Of a stretch of 64,000 nucleotides of DNA, positions 9,703 through 21,837 are shown piece after piece; position 1 is the stretch's first letter, and every line of letters starts with the position of its first letter. The position numbers and the translations under genes were made by a program. The DNA comes from Phosphitispora fastidiosa. GTDB lineage: Bacteria; Bacillota; Thermincolia; Thermincolales; UBA2595. The notes beneath the pieces were generated by a model. It had not been told where the DNA came from and did no database searches. It saw only the letters and a program-made list of their open reading frames with translations. The DNA lies in contig NZ_JAHHUL010000012.1 of the NCBI RefSeq assembly GCF_019008365.1, positions 56,720 through 120,719 on the forward strand, in the 5' to 3' direction.

Positions 9703-10101
9703 TTACCAGATATAACAGACTACTTCTCCGCCCAGTCCTTGTTTCCTGGCATCCCGGTCAGCCATAATCCCCTTGGAAGTGGAGATTACTGCAGTACCTA
9801 GACCCCCAAGAACCTTGGGAACTTCATCTTTTTTGGCATATACACGCAAACCTGGCTTACTGATACGCTTTAAGCCGGTAATTACTTTTTCTTTGTTAGG
9901 ACCATACTTTAGGTAGACCCTAATAACGCCCTGCTTACCGTCATCTATGAATTCACAGTCCTTGATATAGCCTTCGGACTTAAAAATTTCCGCAATGGCC
10001 TTTTTCATCTTGGATGCCGGTATTTCCAATCTCTCGTGGTGTACCATGTTAGCGTTCCGGACTCTGGTCAGGAAATCCGCAACAGGATCTGTCATCACCA
10101 T
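9703..10101 (-). CDS. rpsH: 30S ribosomal protein S8
   Basis: 132 residues from ATG at 10099-10101 ([20 protein letters not shown]), the universal S8 start, preceded by AAGGGGG. The frame runs open 25 codons further into rpsN, but that extension has no S8 similarity. C-terminal [20 protein letters not shown] is the rRNA-binding signature. Central-domain 16S binder. Confidence 0.97.
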   Translation of the reverse strand: MVMTDPVADFLTRVRNANMVHHERLEIPASKMKKAIAEIFKSEGYIKDCEFIDDGKQGVIRVYLKYGPNKEKVITGLKRISKPGLRVYAKKDEVPKVLGGLGTAVISTSKGIMADRDARKQGLGGEVVCYIW

Positions 10102-10123
10102 ATAATTAACCCCCTTTCCATGA

Positions 10124-10309
10124 TTACCAGCTGGCCTTCTTAACTCCCGGAATCTCTCCTTTGTAAGCATGCTCACGGAAACAAATACGGCAAATGCCGA
10201 ATTTCCTCATATAAGCATGGGGCCTGCCGCAGATTTTACATCTATTGTACCCGCGCACTGAAAACTTGGGTTTACGGTCCATTTTTACCATCATTGACTT
10301 TTTGGCCAC
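10124..10309 (-). CDS. rpsN: 30S ribosomal protein S14, type Z
   Basis: 61 residues, the short zinc-binding form found in Bacillota. [20 protein letters not shown] gives the C-x2-C-x12-C-x2-C zinc ribbon. It lies in the 30S head. Sits between rplE and rpsH. No zinc-free paralogue is seen in this window. Confidence 0.97.
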   Translation of the reverse strand: MAKKSMMVKMDRKPKFSVRGYNRCKICGRPHAYMRKFGICRICFREHAYKGEIPGVKKASW

Positions 10310-10344
10310 TATTGTTTTCCCTCCTTACGGTTATTATGGTTTTA

Positions 10345-10884
10345 TCAGTCCCTGAATGGCATCCCTAACTGGGCAAGCAACTCTTTAGCTTCCTCATCAG
10401 TCTTGGCACTGGTAACAAAAACAATATCCATGCCCCGTACTTTGTCAACCTTGTCATATTCTATTTCCGGAAACATCAGTTGTTCCCTGATGCCAAGGGT
10501 ATAGTTGCCCCGGCCGTCAAAAGCCTTGCCTGATACCCCCCGGAAGTCCCTTACTCTGGGAAGGGCGATATTAAAAAGTTTATCGGTAAATTCAAACATC
10601 CGCTGGCCTCTCAGAGTAACTTTAACGCCAATTGGCATTCCTTCTCTGAGCTTAAAACCCGCGATTGATTTCTTAGCCCTGGTGACGACCGGCTTTTGCC
10701 CGGTAATTAAGGATAAATCACCTACAGCTGCATCAATTGCCTTGGGATTCTGGATGGCTTCACCCAGGCCCATGTTGATCACAACTTTTTCAAGTTTGGG
10801 TACCTGCATAATATTCTCATAGCTGAACTTCTCCTTCAGCTTAGCAACTGTCTCATTAACATATTTCTCTTTTAGACGTGCCAT
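10345..10884 (-). CDS. rplE: 50S ribosomal protein L5
   Basis: 179 residues, normal length. Contains [18 protein letters not shown] and the C-terminal [20 protein letters not shown]. Binds 5S rRNA and the P-site tRNA elbow. Follows rplX in the spc operon. Confidence 0.97.
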   Translation of the reverse strand: MARLKEKYVNETVAKLKEKFSYENIMQVPKLEKVVINMGLGEAIQNPKAIDAAVGDLSLITGQKPVVTRAKKSIAGFKLREGMPIGVKVTLRGQRMFEFTDKLFNIALPRVRDFRGVSGKAFDGRGNYTLGIREQLMFPEIEYDKVDKVRGMDIVFVTSAKTDEEAKELLAQLGMPFRD

Positions 10885-10904
10885 GATTAACCTCCTTTCC
10901 CGGA

Positions 10905-11252
10905 CTATTTATCAAAGGCTTCTCCGCACTTATTGCAAACCCTGACTTTTTTACCGTTAGCTAAAATCTCCTTGTTAATTCTCCTCGGAGAGTTACATTT
11001 TGAGCAAAAAATCATTACATTTGAAACTGCGATTGGAGCTTCCTTTTCCACAATACCGCCCTGAGGCATTTGCTGTGAAGGTTTGGTATGCCTTTTAACA
11101 ACATTAACTCCCTCAACAACCAGCCTGTTATCTTTGGGCAGCACCTCAACTACTTTTCCTTTTTTGCCGGCATTTTTACCTGTAATAACAAGAACTGTAT
11201 CTCCCTTTTTCACATGTATCTTAGCCTTTATCTTTGCCTTGGCATGTGCCAA
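10905..11252 (-). CDS. rplX: 50S ribosomal protein L24
   Basis: 115 residues. N-terminal KOW motif ([20 protein letters not shown]) and a C-terminal zinc-ribbon-like segment ([10 protein letters not shown]...CNKCGEAF). It is an assembly initiator for the large subunit. Between rplN and rplE. Confidence 0.97.
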   Translation of the reverse strand: MAHAKAKIKAKIHVKKGDTVLVITGKNAGKKGKVVEVLPKDNRLVVEGVNVVKRHTKPSQQMPQGGIVEKEAPIAVSNVMIFCSKCNSPRRINKEILANGKKVRVCNKCGEAFDK

Positions 11253-11294
11253 TGTAATCCACCTCCTAACTCTAGTACGTGTTGAGGTTTTAAT

Positions 11295-11663
11295 TTACAG
11301 AACTTCAGGGGCAAGAGAAACTATTTTCATAAAATCCCTGTCCCTCAACTCCCGGGCTACAGGACCAAATATCCTAGTACCCCTCGGGTTTTTCTGGTCA
11401 TTAATAATAACGGCAGCATTCTCATCGAACTTGATATAGGAACCGTCAGGTCTCTTGGTTTCTTTGACGGTCCTGACAATAACAGCTTTGACAACATCGC
11501 CTTTCTTTACCACGCCGCCGGGTGTAGCTTCTTTCACCGAAGCAATTATTATATCACCAACACGGGCATAACGTCTGAAAGAACCGCCCAATATCCTGAT
11601 ACACAGAAGCTTTCTGGCTCCGGTATTATCTGCAACGTTCAGCATTGTTTCAGGTTGAATCAT
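11295..11663 (-). CDS. rplN: 50S ribosomal protein L14
   Basis: 122 residues, full length. [19 protein letters not shown] and [20 protein letters not shown] are invariant L14 blocks. It lies at the subunit interface and is the target of silencing factor RsfS. Between rpsQ and rplX. Confidence 0.97.
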   Translation of the reverse strand: MIQPETMLNVADNTGARKLLCIRILGGSFRRYARVGDIIIASVKEATPGGVVKKGDVVKAVIVRTVKETKRPDGSYIKFDENAAVIINDQKNPRGTRIFGPVARELRDRDFMKIVSLAPEVL

Positions 11664-11707
11664 GCTGTAACCCTCCTTTCAACGATCTCGGGTTTATCCG
11701 GTATAAT

Positions 11708-11971
11708 TCAGATTTGCTGTTCTCTATCCAGAATCTCAATAACCCGCCAGCGTTTATTCTTGCTGATTGGCTTGGTTTCCATAACCCTTACTTTATCTCC
11801 AACACGGCAGGCATTTTCTTCATCATGGGCCTGAAACCTCTTTGTACTTTTAACAGTCTTTCCGTACAAAGGATGCCTAACCAGTGTCTCAATGGCAATA
11901 ACTACACTTTTATCCATTTTGTCACTGACAACCTTGCCAACCTGTACCTTACGTGCTTTTCTTTCTGTCAA
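11708..11971 (-). CDS. rpsQ: 30S ribosomal protein S17
   Basis: 87 residues with the OB-fold. [19 protein letters not shown] is the conserved start region, and [19 protein letters not shown] follows. Early 16S 5'-domain binder. In order rpmC-rpsQ-rplN. Confidence 0.97.
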   Translation of the reverse strand: MTERKARKVQVGKVVSDKMDKSVVIAIETLVRHPLYGKTVKSTKRFQAHDEENACRVGDKVRVMETKPISKNKRWRVIEILDREQQI

Positions 11972-12015
11972 AGTCTAAGCCCCCTTTCTCATTTGGATCC
12001 TCATCATTATTATTT

Positions 12016-12219
12016 TTATCCTTCCAGGGCTTTCAGTTCTCTCTCCCGCAAAACTGTTTTCACACGGGCAATTGACCTTTTAACATCCCTGATTCTCATA
12101 GGATTTTCAAGTTGCCCGGTGGCTAACTGAAAGCGTAGCTTGAAGAGTTCATCCTTAAGGTCATCAGCCTTTCTTGCCAGTTCATCAGTGGATAATTCAT
12201 GAACCTCTTTAGCTTTCAT
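12016..12219 (-). CDS. rpmC: 50S ribosomal protein L29
   Basis: 67 residues from ATG at 12217-12219 ([20 protein letters not shown]). The reading frame extends four codons to GTG codons, but the AGGTGGTG site fits this ATG. Overlaps the rplP 3' end by 11 bp, suggesting translational coupling. Two-helix protein at the tunnel exit. Confidence 0.95.
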   Translation of the reverse strand: MKAKEVHELSTDELARKADDLKDELFKLRFQLATGQLENPMRIRDVKRSIARVKTVLRERELKALEG

Positions 12220-12640
12220 TAGCTTCACCACCTACATCTTCTCTTTTAACAAACTTGGTTTTGATGGGCAGTTTATGAGCAGCCAGGCGCATTGCTTCAC
12301 GGGCAATCTCTTCAGTAACTCCGGCCAATTCGAACATGACCCGGCCCGGTTTCACAACAGCAACCCAATGCTCCGGTGTCCCTTTACCACTTCCCATCCG
12401 TGTCTCAGCAGGCTTCGCAGTGACAGGCTTATCGGGGAATATTTTAATCCATACTTTACCGCCCCGCTTGATATACCTGGTCATGGCGATACGGGCTGCC
12501 TCGATCTGCCTGTTGGTAATCCATGCCGGCTCCAGAGCCTGCAGACCGAATTCACCGAAAGTGATGGTATTGGCCTTTGACTTTCCGGCCATTTTACCTC
12601 TATGTTGTTTACGGTGTTTTACTCTCTTGGGTACTAACAT
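12209..12640 (-). CDS. rplP: 50S ribosomal protein L16
   Basis: 143 residues. [20 protein letters not shown] is the typical start. [20 protein letters not shown] lies near the A-site tRNA contact. Organises A-site tRNA binding. Between rpsC (3 bp away) and rpmC. Confidence 0.97.
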   Translation of the reverse strand: MLVPKRVKHRKQHRGKMAGKSKANTITFGEFGLQALEPAWITNRQIEAARIAMTRYIKRGGKVWIKIFPDKPVTAKPAETRMGSGKGTPEHWVAVVKPGRVMFELAGVTEEIAREAMRLAAHKLPIKTKFVKREDVGGEANES

Positions 12641-12643
12641 AAA

Positions 12644-13309
12644 TTATTCTCCTCCTTCCTTAGCAACAGTGCCTTTCTTTGCCTCCGGAAGAATCTCTCC
12701 CTTATATATCCACACTTTTACCCCAATTTTTCCGTAGGTTGTATCAGCTTCGGCAAAACCATAGTCAATATCTGCCCTAAGTGTATGCAAGGGCACTTTC
12801 CCTTCGTTGTACCACTCAGTTCTGGCCATCTCAGCGCCATTTAAACGACCGCTGCAGGAAATCTTGATTCCCAGCGCACCCATCCTCATGGTCCGGGAAA
12901 CTGCCTGCTTCATGGCCCGGCGGAAGGAAACCCTTTTAACCAACTGAGCAGCAACACCCTCTGAAACCAGTTGGGCATCAAGCTCAGGAACTTTTACTTC
13001 GACAATATTAACATTAATATTTTTGCCGGTCATTTTTTCCAGCTGTTTCCTTAGTGATTCCACTTCAGTACCGCCCCGGCCGATAACTATCCCCGGTTTG
13101 GCTGTATGAATGGTGATTTTCACCCGGCTAGCCGCTCTTTCTATTTCAATTCTGGAGATACCGGCAATAAACAGCCTTTTTTTGATATATTTTCTTAATC
13201 GGATATCTTCGATTAGCAAAGTGGCATAATCTTTTTCAGCAAACCACTTGGCATCCCAGTCTTTTATAATTCCGATACGCAAACCCTTTGGGTGTACCTT
13301 TTGACCCAC
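12644..13309 (-). CDS. rpsC: 30S ribosomal protein S3
   Basis: 221 residues. [20 protein letters not shown] start. The KH domain contains [18 protein letters not shown]. The C-terminal domain contains [20 protein letters not shown]. Part of the mRNA entry site. Between rplV and rplP. Confidence 0.97.
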   Translation of the reverse strand: MGQKVHPKGLRIGIIKDWDAKWFAEKDYATLLIEDIRLRKYIKKRLFIAGISRIEIERAASRVKITIHTAKPGIVIGRGGTEVESLRKQLEKMTGKNINVNIVEVKVPELDAQLVSEGVAAQLVKRVSFRRAMKQAVSRTMRMGALGIKISCSGRLNGAEMARTEWYNEGKVPLHTLRADIDYGFAEADTTYGKIGVKVWIYKGEILPEAKKGTVAKEGGE

Positions 13310-13312
13310 TCA

Positions 13313-13657
13313 TTATCCCTCCTCTTTTTCACGAACTACTACTGTTATGTGGCTTGTTCTGCGTCTAATGAGGTCTGCCCTGCCCATAGCCCTGGGCTTA
13401 AATCTCTTAAGTGTGGGCCCCTGGTCAACAAATGCCTCTGCGATAATCAGTGCAGCCTTATCCATATCCAGGTTATGTTCAGCATTAGCTGCAGCGGATT
13501 TGACAACCTTTTCAACAGCAGTAGCTGCCCGCCTTGGCGTAAACTTCAGGATCGCCAGAGCTTCGTCAACCTTTTTCCCCCTGATTAAATCTACTACCTG
13601 TCTTACCTTCCGAGGGGAAATGCGGATGTGCTTTGCCGTCGCACGCGCTTCTGACAT
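13313..13657 (-). CDS. rplV: 50S ribosomal protein L22
   Basis: 114 residues. [20 protein letters not shown] and the exit-tunnel hairpin/ending RTSHITVVV are typical. L22 lines the nascent peptide tunnel and is a site of macrolide-resistance changes. 3 bp upstream of rpsC. Confidence 0.97.
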   Translation of the reverse strand: MSEARATAKHIRISPRKVRQVVDLIRGKKVDEALAILKFTPRRAATAVEKVVKSAAANAEHNLDMDKAALIIAEAFVDQGPTLKRFKPRAMGRADLIRRRTSHITVVVREKEEG

Positions 13658-13675
13658 AAAATATACCCCCTCTCA

Positions 13676-13960
13676 CTATTTAAGGGAAGTGGATCGCTCT
13701 GTATGGGATCCGTGTCCCCTGAAAAATCTTGTTGGCGCAAATTCACCCAGCTTGTGACCTACCATATCCTCGGTAATATATATCGGAACATGTTTCCGAC
13801 CATCATGTACAGCAATTGTATGTCCGATCATCTGTGGGAAAATAGTCGATCTCCTTGACCATGTCTTGAGAACCTTTTTTTCGTTCTTTTCATTCATTGC
13901 TTCGATTCTCTCTAAAAGTCTTTCACTCACATAAGGGCCCTTTTTTAGGGATCTAGCCAT
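13676..13960 (-). CDS. rpsS: 30S ribosomal protein S19
   Basis: 94 residues. [20 protein letters not shown] start and [17 protein letters not shown] ending are diagnostic. 30S head protein paired with S13. Between rplB and rplV. Confidence 0.97.
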   Translation of the reverse strand: MARSLKKGPYVSERLLERIEAMNEKNEKKVLKTWSRRSTIFPQMIGHTIAVHDGRKHVPIYITEDMVGHKLGEFAPTRFFRGHGSHTERSTSLK

Positions 13961-13999
13961 TAAACAAACAGCCTCCTTTCCGACAGCTCAGTTAAAAAA

Positions 14000-14827
14000 T
14001 TACTTGGTCCGACGCTTCACAATCATTTTATCTGAACTCTTTTTCTTCTTCCTGGTCCTTGCACCCAGAGCCGGTTTCCCCCACGGAGTAACCGGGTTCC
14101 GTCCAACAGGTGAACGTCCTTCACCACCACCATGGGGGTGGTCAACCGGGTTCATTACAACACCTCTGACAGTAGGACGGCGGCCCAGCCAACGGCTTCT
14201 GCCTGCCTTGCCCACCGTAATATTCTCATGTTCCAGGTTGCCAACCTGTCCAATTGTAGCCTTACAATTGATGTGTATCAGGCGAACCTCCCCGGATGGC
14301 ATCCGGACATGTGCATAATCGCCCTCTTTGGCCATCAGCTGTGCTGCCGTACCTGCAGAGCGCACCATCTGTGCTCCCTTCAATGGCTTCAGCTCAATAT
14401 TGTGGATAATAGTACCAACCGGAATATTCTTCAAAGGAAGCGCATTTCCGGTTTTAATGTCTGCATTAGGCCCTGATTCCACCGTGTCTCCAACCTTAAT
14501 ACCATTTGGCGCCAGAATATATCTCTTTTCACCATCAGCATAGTTTAACAAGGCAATCCTGCAGGTCCTGTTGGGATCATATTCAATAGTAGCGACCTTG
14601 GCGGGAATCCCATCCTTGTTGCGCTTGAAATCAATAACCCGATACTGCCTTTTATGTCCACCGCCGCGATGCCTGACGGTAACCCGACCCTTGTTATTGC
14701 GTCCCGCTTTACTCTTGAGTGGTTCTAACAGGGACTTTTCCGGTTCATCGGTTGTAATCTCGCGAAAATCCGAAACAGTTACAAACCTTCTCCCGGGTGA
14801 TGTTGGCTTAAACTTTTTAACAGGCAC
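14000..14827 (-). CDS. rplB: 50S ribosomal protein L2
   Basis: 275 residues, full length. The C-terminal [19 protein letters not shown] contains the conserved histidine region needed for peptidyl transferase centre organisation. N-terminal [19 protein letters not shown] block is also present. Between rplW and rpsS. Confidence 0.98.
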   Translation of the reverse strand: MPVKKFKPTSPGRRFVTVSDFREITTDEPEKSLLEPLKSKAGRNNKGRVTVRHRGGGHKRQYRVIDFKRNKDGIPAKVATIEYDPNRTCRIALLNYADGEKRYILAPNGIKVGDTVESGPNADIKTGNALPLKNIPVGTIIHNIELKPLKGAQMVRSAGTAAQLMAKEGDYAHVRMPSGEVRLIHINCKATIGQVGNLEHENITVGKAGRSRWLGRRPTVRGVVMNPVDHPHGGGEGRSPVGRNPVTPWGKPALGARTRKKKKSSDKMIVKRRTK

Positions 14828-14856
14828 TTGTGTTCCCTCCTTTACCTGAAACTAAA

Positions 14857-15144
14857 TTACATGCCTTCCATGATTTCGATCTTGTCTCCCTGCTTTAGGG
14901 TAACAATCGCTTTTTTCCTGTTTGATGTACGGCCAATATGCTTGCCGACCCGCTTCGCCTTACCCTTGACATTCATTGTATTAACATCGGTTACGGTAAC
15001 TTTAAACAATTCCTCAACAGCATTTTTAATTTCGATTTTATTTGCCTTGGGCTCAACATAGAAACTGTACTTGTTTTGCTCCATTAAACCCATACTGCGT
15101 TCGGAAACAATCGGCTTTTTCAGCACATCCCTGGGATTTCTCAT
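14857..15144 (-). CDS. rplW: 50S ribosomal protein L23
   Basis: 95 residues. [13 protein letters not shown] start ([20 protein letters not shown]) and [20 protein letters not shown] loop. Docking site for trigger factor and SRP at the tunnel exit. Its ATG overlaps the rplD stop by one base (TAATG), indicating coupling. Confidence 0.97.
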   Translation of the reverse strand: MRNPRDVLKKPIVSERSMGLMEQNKYSFYVEPKANKIEIKNAVEELFKVTVTDVNTMNVKGKAKRVGKHIGRTSNRKKAIVTLKQGDKIEIMEGM

Positions 15145-15767
15145 TATGCCAGCACCTCCTCAACCTTGGTAACTGCATCCCTGGTAATAATGAGTTTTTC
15201 ATGATTCAGCACATCATAAACATTGAGGCTGTTAGCATGAGTTGGAGTTACCCTGGGCATGTTCCTTGCAGATTTAACTACAGCAGTATCGGCCTCAGCT
15301 GTAACCACCAGGGCCTTACTGTCTACTTTGAGGTTTGCCAGCAAACCGACAATTTCCTTTGTTTTGGGTTCAGCTATCTGAAGCCCCTCAAGGACAATTA
15401 TATTTCCATCTAACACTTTGGAACTCAATGCTGATTTAAGGGCCAGCCTTCTTACCTTCTTAGGCAGACTGTACTTATAAGACCTCGGTTTAGGCGGGAA
15501 AACAATACCGCCCTTGCGCCACAACGGTGAACGGATAGTCCCGGCCCTGGCACGCCCGGTACCTTTCTGTCTGAATGGTTTCCTGCCTCCGCCGCTGACT
15601 TCACTGCGGGTTTTGGCAGAACTGTTCCCCTGCCTTCTGTTAGCAAGATGGTTTACTACAACATCATGAAGTATTGCTTCATTTACCTCGACACCGAAAA
15701 CTTCTTCTTTAAGTTCCACTTCGCCTACCTGTTCGCCTTTGGAATTATATAAAGCAACCTTTGGCAT
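15144..15767 (-). CDS. rplD: 50S ribosomal protein L4
   Basis: 207 residues. The tunnel loop [20 protein letters not shown] followed by [15 protein letters not shown] is the L4 signature. In some bacteria L4 also represses the S10 operon, but no such element was recognised here. Between rplC and rplW. Confidence 0.97.
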   Translation of the reverse strand: MPKVALYNSKGEQVGEVELKEEVFGVEVNEAILHDVVVNHLANRRQGNSSAKTRSEVSGGGRKPFRQKGTGRARAGTIRSPLWRKGGIVFPPKPRSYKYSLPKKVRRLALKSALSSKVLDGNIIVLEGLQIAEPKTKEIVGLLANLKVDSKALVVTAEADTAVVKSARNMPRVTPTHANSLNVYDVLNHEKLIITRDAVTKVEEVLA

Positions 15768-15795
15768 ATGACTTCCTCCTTTCCTGCCCGTTCAT

Positions 15796-16422
15796 TTACT
15801 GTGCCTTAACACTGCTTCTTATTACAAGCAGGCTGCCTTTTGGACCCGGCACAGCGCCTCTGATAATAAGCAAATTTCGTTCATTATCCACTTTGACAAC
15901 TTCCAGGTTTTGCACGGTTACTCTTTCGGCGCCCATTCGCCCGGGTCTTTTGGTGCCTTTAAATACCCTGGCCGGACCCTTGGCGCCGGCGCTGCCTACC
16001 CGGCGGTGGCTCTTGGAGCCGTGTCCCATAGGGCCTCTCTGAAAGTTATATTTCTTAATGGTTCCGGCAAAGCCTTTACCTTTAGAAGTGCCGGTCACAT
16101 CAATCTGCTCACCCTGTTCAAACAATTCCGCCTTGATTTCCTGGCCGACATTGTATTCATCAACATTATCAACCCTGAATTCCCTAAGGTATCTCAGTGG
16201 TTTTATCTCAGCCTTGTTAAAATGGCCTTTTTCCGGTTTATTGGCCTGCGCTTCGCGAATTTCTCCAAAGCCAACCTGAATAGCATTATACCCGTCAGAT
16301 TCCTGGGTCTTCTTTTGTACCACATAGCAGGGCCCTGCCTGAACAACGGTAACAGGCAATATCCGGCCATTTTCATTGTAAATCTGGGTCATTCCAAGTT
16401 TGATGCCTAGTATGCCTTTCAT
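15796..16422 (-). CDS. rplC: 50S ribosomal protein L3
   Basis: 208 residues. [19 protein letters not shown] start, and the central [22 protein letters not shown] loop that reaches the peptidyl transferase centre. Second gene of the S10 operon, about 100 bp after rpsJ. Confidence 0.97.
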   Translation of the reverse strand: MKGILGIKLGMTQIYNENGRILPVTVVQAGPCYVVQKKTQESDGYNAIQVGFGEIREAQANKPEKGHFNKAEIKPLRYLREFRVDNVDEYNVGQEIKAELFEQGEQIDVTGTSKGKGFAGTIKKYNFQRGPMGHGSKSHRRVGSAGAKGPARVFKGTKRPGRMGAERVTVQNLEVVKVDNERNLLIIRGAVPGPKGSLLVIRSSVKAQ

Positions 16423-16524
16423 TTAAGCCACCTCCTAAATAATGTGTCCAGAGGTCAACCACTGTGGTTTATCCACATTTGCGCTGACATCCGACAACCT
16501 TCTAATATAAGGCATATTTTGTTT

Positions 16525-16833
16525 TTACAGCTTAATCTCTATATCAACACCTGCAGGTAAATCAAGCCGCATGAGAGCGTCTACCGTTTTCGGTGTGGGT
16601 TCCAAAATATCGATTAACCGTTTATGGGTCCTCATTTCAAACTGTTCCCTGGAATCCTTGTTTACATGAGGAGACCTCAAAATTGTATAAATACTTTTTT
16701 CTGTGGGGAGTGGAACCGGTCCGGCAATATCAGCACCGGTCCTCTTTGCGGTATCAACGATTTTTTCCGCAGACTGGTCAAGAATCTTGTGATCAAATGC
16801 CTTAAGCCTGATCCTGATTTTCTGTTTTGCCAT
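16525..16833 (-). CDS. rpsJ: 30S ribosomal protein S10
   Basis: 102 residues. [20 protein letters not shown] start and [19 protein letters not shown] loop. S10 also acts as NusE in transcription antitermination. First gene of the S10 operon. The 271-bp gap up to tuf contains a short CTAATC-TTG-GATTAG hairpin (16886-16903) with T residues after it, possibly an attenuator; no convincing promoter was found there. Confidence 0.97.
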   Translation of the reverse strand: MAKQKIRIRLKAFDHKILDQSAEKIVDTAKRTGADIAGPVPLPTEKSIYTILRSPHVNKDSREQFEMRTHKRLIDILEPTPKTVDALMRLDLPAGVDIEIKL

Positions 16834-17104
16834 ATTTGTACCTCCTTTTCGCCCGATTAAGCGGACATTCTCAGTGAAAAATACCTAATCCAAGATTAGC
16901 AACCTCTCACTTCATCGCAATGTGTATCATGGCATACTTCATATTATCGGGTTCTTTTTTTTTTATTTTTTTCATAAATATCATTAAGAGACAATCCCAA
17001 ATTTCAGTTCGTGTCATGACATGATTATCTCTTTTAAAACACAAAGCCAGTGAGCGATTCCGGGAAATGCCCGGAACCGCGCACTATACAGCCTTACTGC
17101 AAAA

Positions 17105-18307
17105 TTACTGGGAAATTGCGCTTACCACTCCGGCACCCACAGTCCGGCCACCCTCACGGATAGCAAAACGCAGACCTTCTTCAACAGCGATCGGGGTAAT
17201 AAGTTCAATGTCGATTTTGATGTTGTCACCAGGCATTACCATCTCAACACCGTCAGGCAGAGTAACTACTCCGGTAACGTCTGTGGTCCTGAAGTAAAAC
17301 TGCGGACGATAGCCCTGGAAAAACGGGGTATGGCGACCGCCTTCTTCCTTGGTCAGAACATAAACCTCTGCCTGGAACTTGGTATGTGGGTTAATGGAAC
17401 CCGGCTTTGCCAGTACCTGGCCGCGCTCGATTTCCTTACGGTCCACACCACGCAGCAGGCAGCCAACGTTGTCTCCGGCCTGAGCCTGATCCAGCAGCTT
17501 GCGGAACATCTCTACTCCGGTTACTACTGACTTCTTGCGTTCTTCAGTCATCCCGACTATCTCTATCTCATCACCAACCTTGACCAGGCCACGCTCCACA
17601 CGTCCGGTGGCAACAGTACCACGTCCGGTGATAGAGAATACATCCTCTACAGGCATCAGGAACGGTTTGTCTATGTCACGCTCAGGTGTCGGAATATATG
17701 CATCTACTTCTGCCATCAGCTTCCAGATTGAGCCGCACCATTCACATTCAGGGGTGCCGCAGCCGCACTCCAGCGCTTTTAGAGCTGATCCTGCAACAAT
17801 GGGAATATCATCACCGGGGAATTCGTATTCAGTCAGGAGTTCCCGGACTTCCATTTCTACCAGTTCCATGAGTTCTTCATCATCTACCTGGTCTGACTTG
17901 TTAAGGTATACTATGATGTAGGGAACACCTACCTGGCGAGCCAGCAGGATATGCTCCCTGGTCTGGGGCATCGGGCCGTCTGCTGCAGATACTACCAGGA
18001 TAGCGCCATCCATCTGAGCCGCGCCGGTAATCATGTTCTTTACATAGTCAGCGTGTCCGGGGCAGTCTACGTGAGCATAGTGACGGTTCTCTGTCTCATA
18101 CTCCACGTGGGCGGTATTGATGGTAATACCCCTTTCCCTCTCTTCAGGGGCATTGTCAATCTCGTCATACTTCTTGATTGAACTCCAGCCCTTTGTTGAC
18201 ATACAAGTTGTAATTGCTGCTGTAAGGGTTGTCTTGCCATGGTCAACGTGACCGATGGTTCCTACGTTAACGTGGGGTTTGGTACGTTCGTATTTTGCTT
18301 TTGCCAT
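17105..18307 (-). CDS. tuf: Elongation factor Tu, copy 1
   Basis: 400-residue translational GTPase that delivers aminoacyl-tRNA. P loop GHVDHGKT (19-26), switch II DCPGHAD (81-87), NKSD (136-139) and SALK (174-177) are intact. An insertion right after SALKALE holds four cysteines (C181, C183, C188, C191), a likely metal site absent from standard EF-Tu. It follows fusA (str operon). It is almost identical to copy 2 at 33930-35132; the proteins differ at only three places near the C-terminus (PDG/PEG, DIE/DIA, final Q/A). Confidence 0.98.
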   Translation of the reverse strand: MAKAKYERTKPHVNVGTIGHVDHGKTTLTAAITTCMSTKGWSSIKKYDEIDNAPEERERGITINTAHVEYETENRHYAHVDCPGHADYVKNMITGAAQMDGAILVVSAADGPMPQTREHILLARQVGVPYIIVYLNKSDQVDDEELMELVEMEVRELLTEYEFPGDDIPIVAGSALKALECGCGTPECEWCGSIWKLMAEVDAYIPTPERDIDKPFLMPVEDVFSITGRGTVATGRVERGLVKVGDEIEIVGMTEERKKSVVTGVEMFRKLLDQAQAGDNVGCLLRGVDRKEIERGQVLAKPGSINPHTKFQAEVYVLTKEEGGRHTPFFQGYRPQFYFRTTDVTGVVTLPDGVEMVMPGDNIKIDIELITPIAVEEGLRFAIREGGRTVGAGVVSAISQ

Positions 18308-18390
18308 TTTTTATCTTTCCTCCTTAAATCCTTGTAAAAATTAATTATTTGTACAGCCGGCGACCGAAGGCCTCCGGCCCGCTGCCGACT

Positions 18391-20466
18391 TTATCCCTGC
18401 CTCTTGGCAATAATGGCCTCGGCGATGTTTTTAGGTACTTCCTCGTAATGAGACATCTGCATGGTGTATACCCCGCGTCCTTGTGTCTTGGACCTAAGGT
18501 CTGTGGCATAACCAAACATTTCTGAGAGCGGCACAAAGCCTCTGATCACCTGGGTATTACCCCTGGCCTCCATCCCCTCAATCCTGCCGCGGCGCGAGTT
18601 GATGTCACCCATAACATCACCCATATATTCCTCAGGGACTACCACTTCAACTCTCATAATGGGTTCCAGAATAACCGGCTTTGCTTTTGCAGCTCCGCTT
18701 TTAAAAGCCATGGAGCCGGCAATCTTGAATGCCATTTCCGAAGAGTCAACATCGTGATAAGAACCGTCATATAGGGTTGCCTTGATATCTAATGCCGGAT
18801 AACCGGCAACAATACCGTTTACCATAGCTTCCTTGATACCGGCCTCTACCGGGGCTATATATTCTCTTGGCACGACACCGCCAACAATCTTATTAACAAA
18901 TTCGAATCCCAGTCCAGGTTCCAGAGGTTCCAACTCTATCCAAACGTGCCCGTACTGACCGCGCCCGCCTGACTGTCTGACAAACTTACCCTCTGCCTTA
19001 ACCACATTCCTGATGGTCTCTTTAAAAGCAACCTGGGGACGGCCGACATTGGCGTCAACTTTAAACTCCCTGAGCATCCGATCCACAATAATCTCCAGGT
19101 GAAGTTCTCCCATTCCTGAAATAATTGTCTGTCCTGTATCAGTATCAGTATGTGTCCTGAAGGTAGGATCTTCCTCTGAAAGCCTTTGCAGGGCCAGGCC
19201 CATTTTTTCCTGATCAGCCTTTGTTTTAGGCTCAATGGCCACATCTATAACCGGCTCCGGGAACTCCATCTCTTCCAGGATAATTGGGGACTTTTCATCA
19301 CAAAGGGTATCTCCTGTAGAGACGTCCTTCAAACCAACTGCAGCAGCTATATCCCCGGTGTACACTTCGGTGCGTTCTTCCCTGTGGTTTGCATGCATCT
19401 GAAGAATACGTCCAATCCGCTCTTTTTTGCCTTTTGATGAATTAAAGACATATGAACCGGACTTAAGCACCCCCGAATAAACCCTGAAGAATGCCAGTTT
19501 GCCTACATACGGGTCTGCCATTATCTTAAATGCAAGTGCTGAGAAGGGAACTTCATCACTGGCTTCCCTCTTATCCTCGACACCCGTATCAGGATTAGTC
19601 CCCTTAATTGCAGGAACATCAACAGGTGCAGGCATGTAGTCCACAACCGCATCTAAAAGAGGCTGAACCCCCTTGTTTTTAAAAGCAGAGCCACAGAGCA
19701 CAGGAATCATTTTTACGGCAATAGTTGCCTTCCTGATCCCATTTTTAAGCTCGTCCTCTGTTATTTCTTCACCTTCTAAGTACTTCATCATCAGGTCTTC
19801 ATCTGATTCGGCAACTGCCTCCACAAGCTTTTCCCTATACTCAGCAGCGAGATCTTGCAGCTCTTCAGGAATGGCAGCCTTTTCACTGGTAGTACCCAGG
19901 TCATCTGTATAAACGAGAGCCTCATTTGTAACCAGATCAATAATCCCGCGGAAATTTTCCTCTGCGCCTATGGGGATCTGCAGGGCGATGGGGTTAGCCC
20001 CCAGCCTTTCCCTAATCATGCTGAGCCCCCTAAAGAAATCGGCGCCCATACGGTCCATCTTGTTTATAAAAGCTAACCGGGGAACCCGGTATTTATCGGC
20101 TTGCCTCCATACAGTCTCCGACTGGGGTTCAACACCGCCAACCGAACAGAAAACAGCAACAGCCCCGTCAAGAACCCGGAGTGACCTTTCCACCTCAACC
20201 GTAAAGTCCACGTGCCCAGGTGTGTCTATAATATTAATACGATGACCCTTCCACTGACATGTGGTAGCTGCTGAAGTGATAGTAATCCCACGTTCCTGTT
20301 CCTGAACCATCCAGTCCATGGTAGCAGCACCGTCATGCACTTCGCCGATTTTGTGAACCCTTCCGGTATAAAACAGTATTCTCTCAGTTGTTGTTGTTTT
20401 GCCGGCATCAATATGGGCCATTATACCAATATTGCGAGTTTTTTCTAAAGTAAATTCTCTAGCCAA
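18391..20466 (-). CDS. fusA: Elongation factor G
   Basis: 691 residues, full length. Catalyses GTP-dependent ribosomal translocation and, with RRF, recycling. P loop AHIDAGKT (17-24), switch [19 protein letters not shown], and domain [19 protein letters not shown] are visible. The C-terminus (THYEEVP-like [20 protein letters not shown]) is canonical. In the str operon between rpsG and tuf. Confidence 0.98.
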   Translation of the reverse strand: MAREFTLEKTRNIGIMAHIDAGKTTTTERILFYTGRVHKIGEVHDGAATMDWMVQEQERGITITSAATTCQWKGHRINIIDTPGHVDFTVEVERSLRVLDGAVAVFCSVGGVEPQSETVWRQADKYRVPRLAFINKMDRMGADFFRGLSMIRERLGANPIALQIPIGAEENFRGIIDLVTNEALVYTDDLGTTSEKAAIPEELQDLAAEYREKLVEAVAESDEDLMMKYLEGEEITEDELKNGIRKATIAVKMIPVLCGSAFKNKGVQPLLDAVVDYMPAPVDVPAIKGTNPDTGVEDKREASDEVPFSALAFKIMADPYVGKLAFFRVYSGVLKSGSYVFNSSKGKKERIGRILQMHANHREERTEVYTGDIAAAVGLKDVSTGDTLCDEKSPIILEEMEFPEPVIDVAIEPKTKADQEKMGLALQRLSEEDPTFRTHTDTDTGQTIISGMGELHLEIIVDRMLREFKVDANVGRPQVAFKETIRNVVKAEGKFVRQSGGRGQYGHVWIELEPLEPGLGFEFVNKIVGGVVPREYIAPVEAGIKEAMVNGIVAGYPALDIKATLYDGSYHDVDSSEMAFKIAGSMAFKSGAAKAKPVILEPIMRVEVVVPEEYMGDVMGDINSRRGRIEGMEARGNTQVIRGFVPLSEMFGYATDLRSKTQGRGVYTMQMSHYEEVPKNIAEAIIAKRQG

Positions 20467-20521
20467 TTCTTATCCTCCTTTCTACCTTGAGGTGAAAAAA
20501 ACAAAGCAGAAAAAATCACAA

Positions 20522-21431
<910 letters not shown>

Positions 21432-21461
21432 CCAGTGCACCTCCTTCCTGTATGGTACAAG

Positions 21462-21495
21462 AAAATATTAAAAGCCCCTTACCGAAGCAAGGGGC
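21462..21495 (-). terminator. Hairpin terminator or attenuator between the L7Ae-like gene and rpsL
   Basis: Minus-strand GCCCCTT pairs with AAGGGGC over a short loop containing GCTTCGGT. CTTTTAATATTTTC follows. It would stop or attenuate read-through from rpoB-rpoC-L7Ae into rpsL-rpsG-fusA-tuf. Confidence 0.7.
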
Positions 21496-21540
21496 AGAAA
21501 TCAGACAATTATTTCTGGTTACCCCAAAGCCGGCGCTATT

Positions 21541-21789
21541 TTATTCGATAACAGCCGCAGCAGCACAGCCAACTTCTATGCCACAGGCTTTACCCAGGTC
21601 CTTCATAAAATCAATTTGAACAACCGGAATATTTTTATCATGACACATCTGAATCAAGGGTCTGATAACGTGCTGTTCTGCATCCAGGGCCACAAAAACT
21701 GTCTTTGCCAGCCCTTTTTCCAAGGCCTTAAGAGTTTGTTTAGTGCCAACAGTCTTCTTCCTTGCTGTTGCCAAACTGCTAGCGGGCAC
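21541..21789 (-). CDS. L7Ae/L30e-family ribosomal-type RNA-binding protein (YbxF-like)
   Basis: 82 residues from GTG at 21787-21789, the start supported by AGGGGAGGGG five bases upstream. The frame extends ten more codons without homology. The body VGTKQTLKALEKG...LGKACGIEVGCAAAAVIE matches the kink-turn-binding L7Ae fold of B. subtilis YbxF/RplGB, which lies at this same place between rpoC and rpsL. It probably binds kink-turn RNA. In vivo role in bacteria is uncertain. Confidence 0.9.
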   Translation of the reverse strand: MPASSLATARKKTVGTKQTLKALEKGLAKTVFVALDAEQHVIRPLIQMCHDKNIPVVQIDFMKDLGKACGIEVGCAAAAVIE

Positions 21790-21837
21790 TATAACCCCTC
21801 CCCTCAGAATTCCAGACACTTAAAGATAATACCATCT

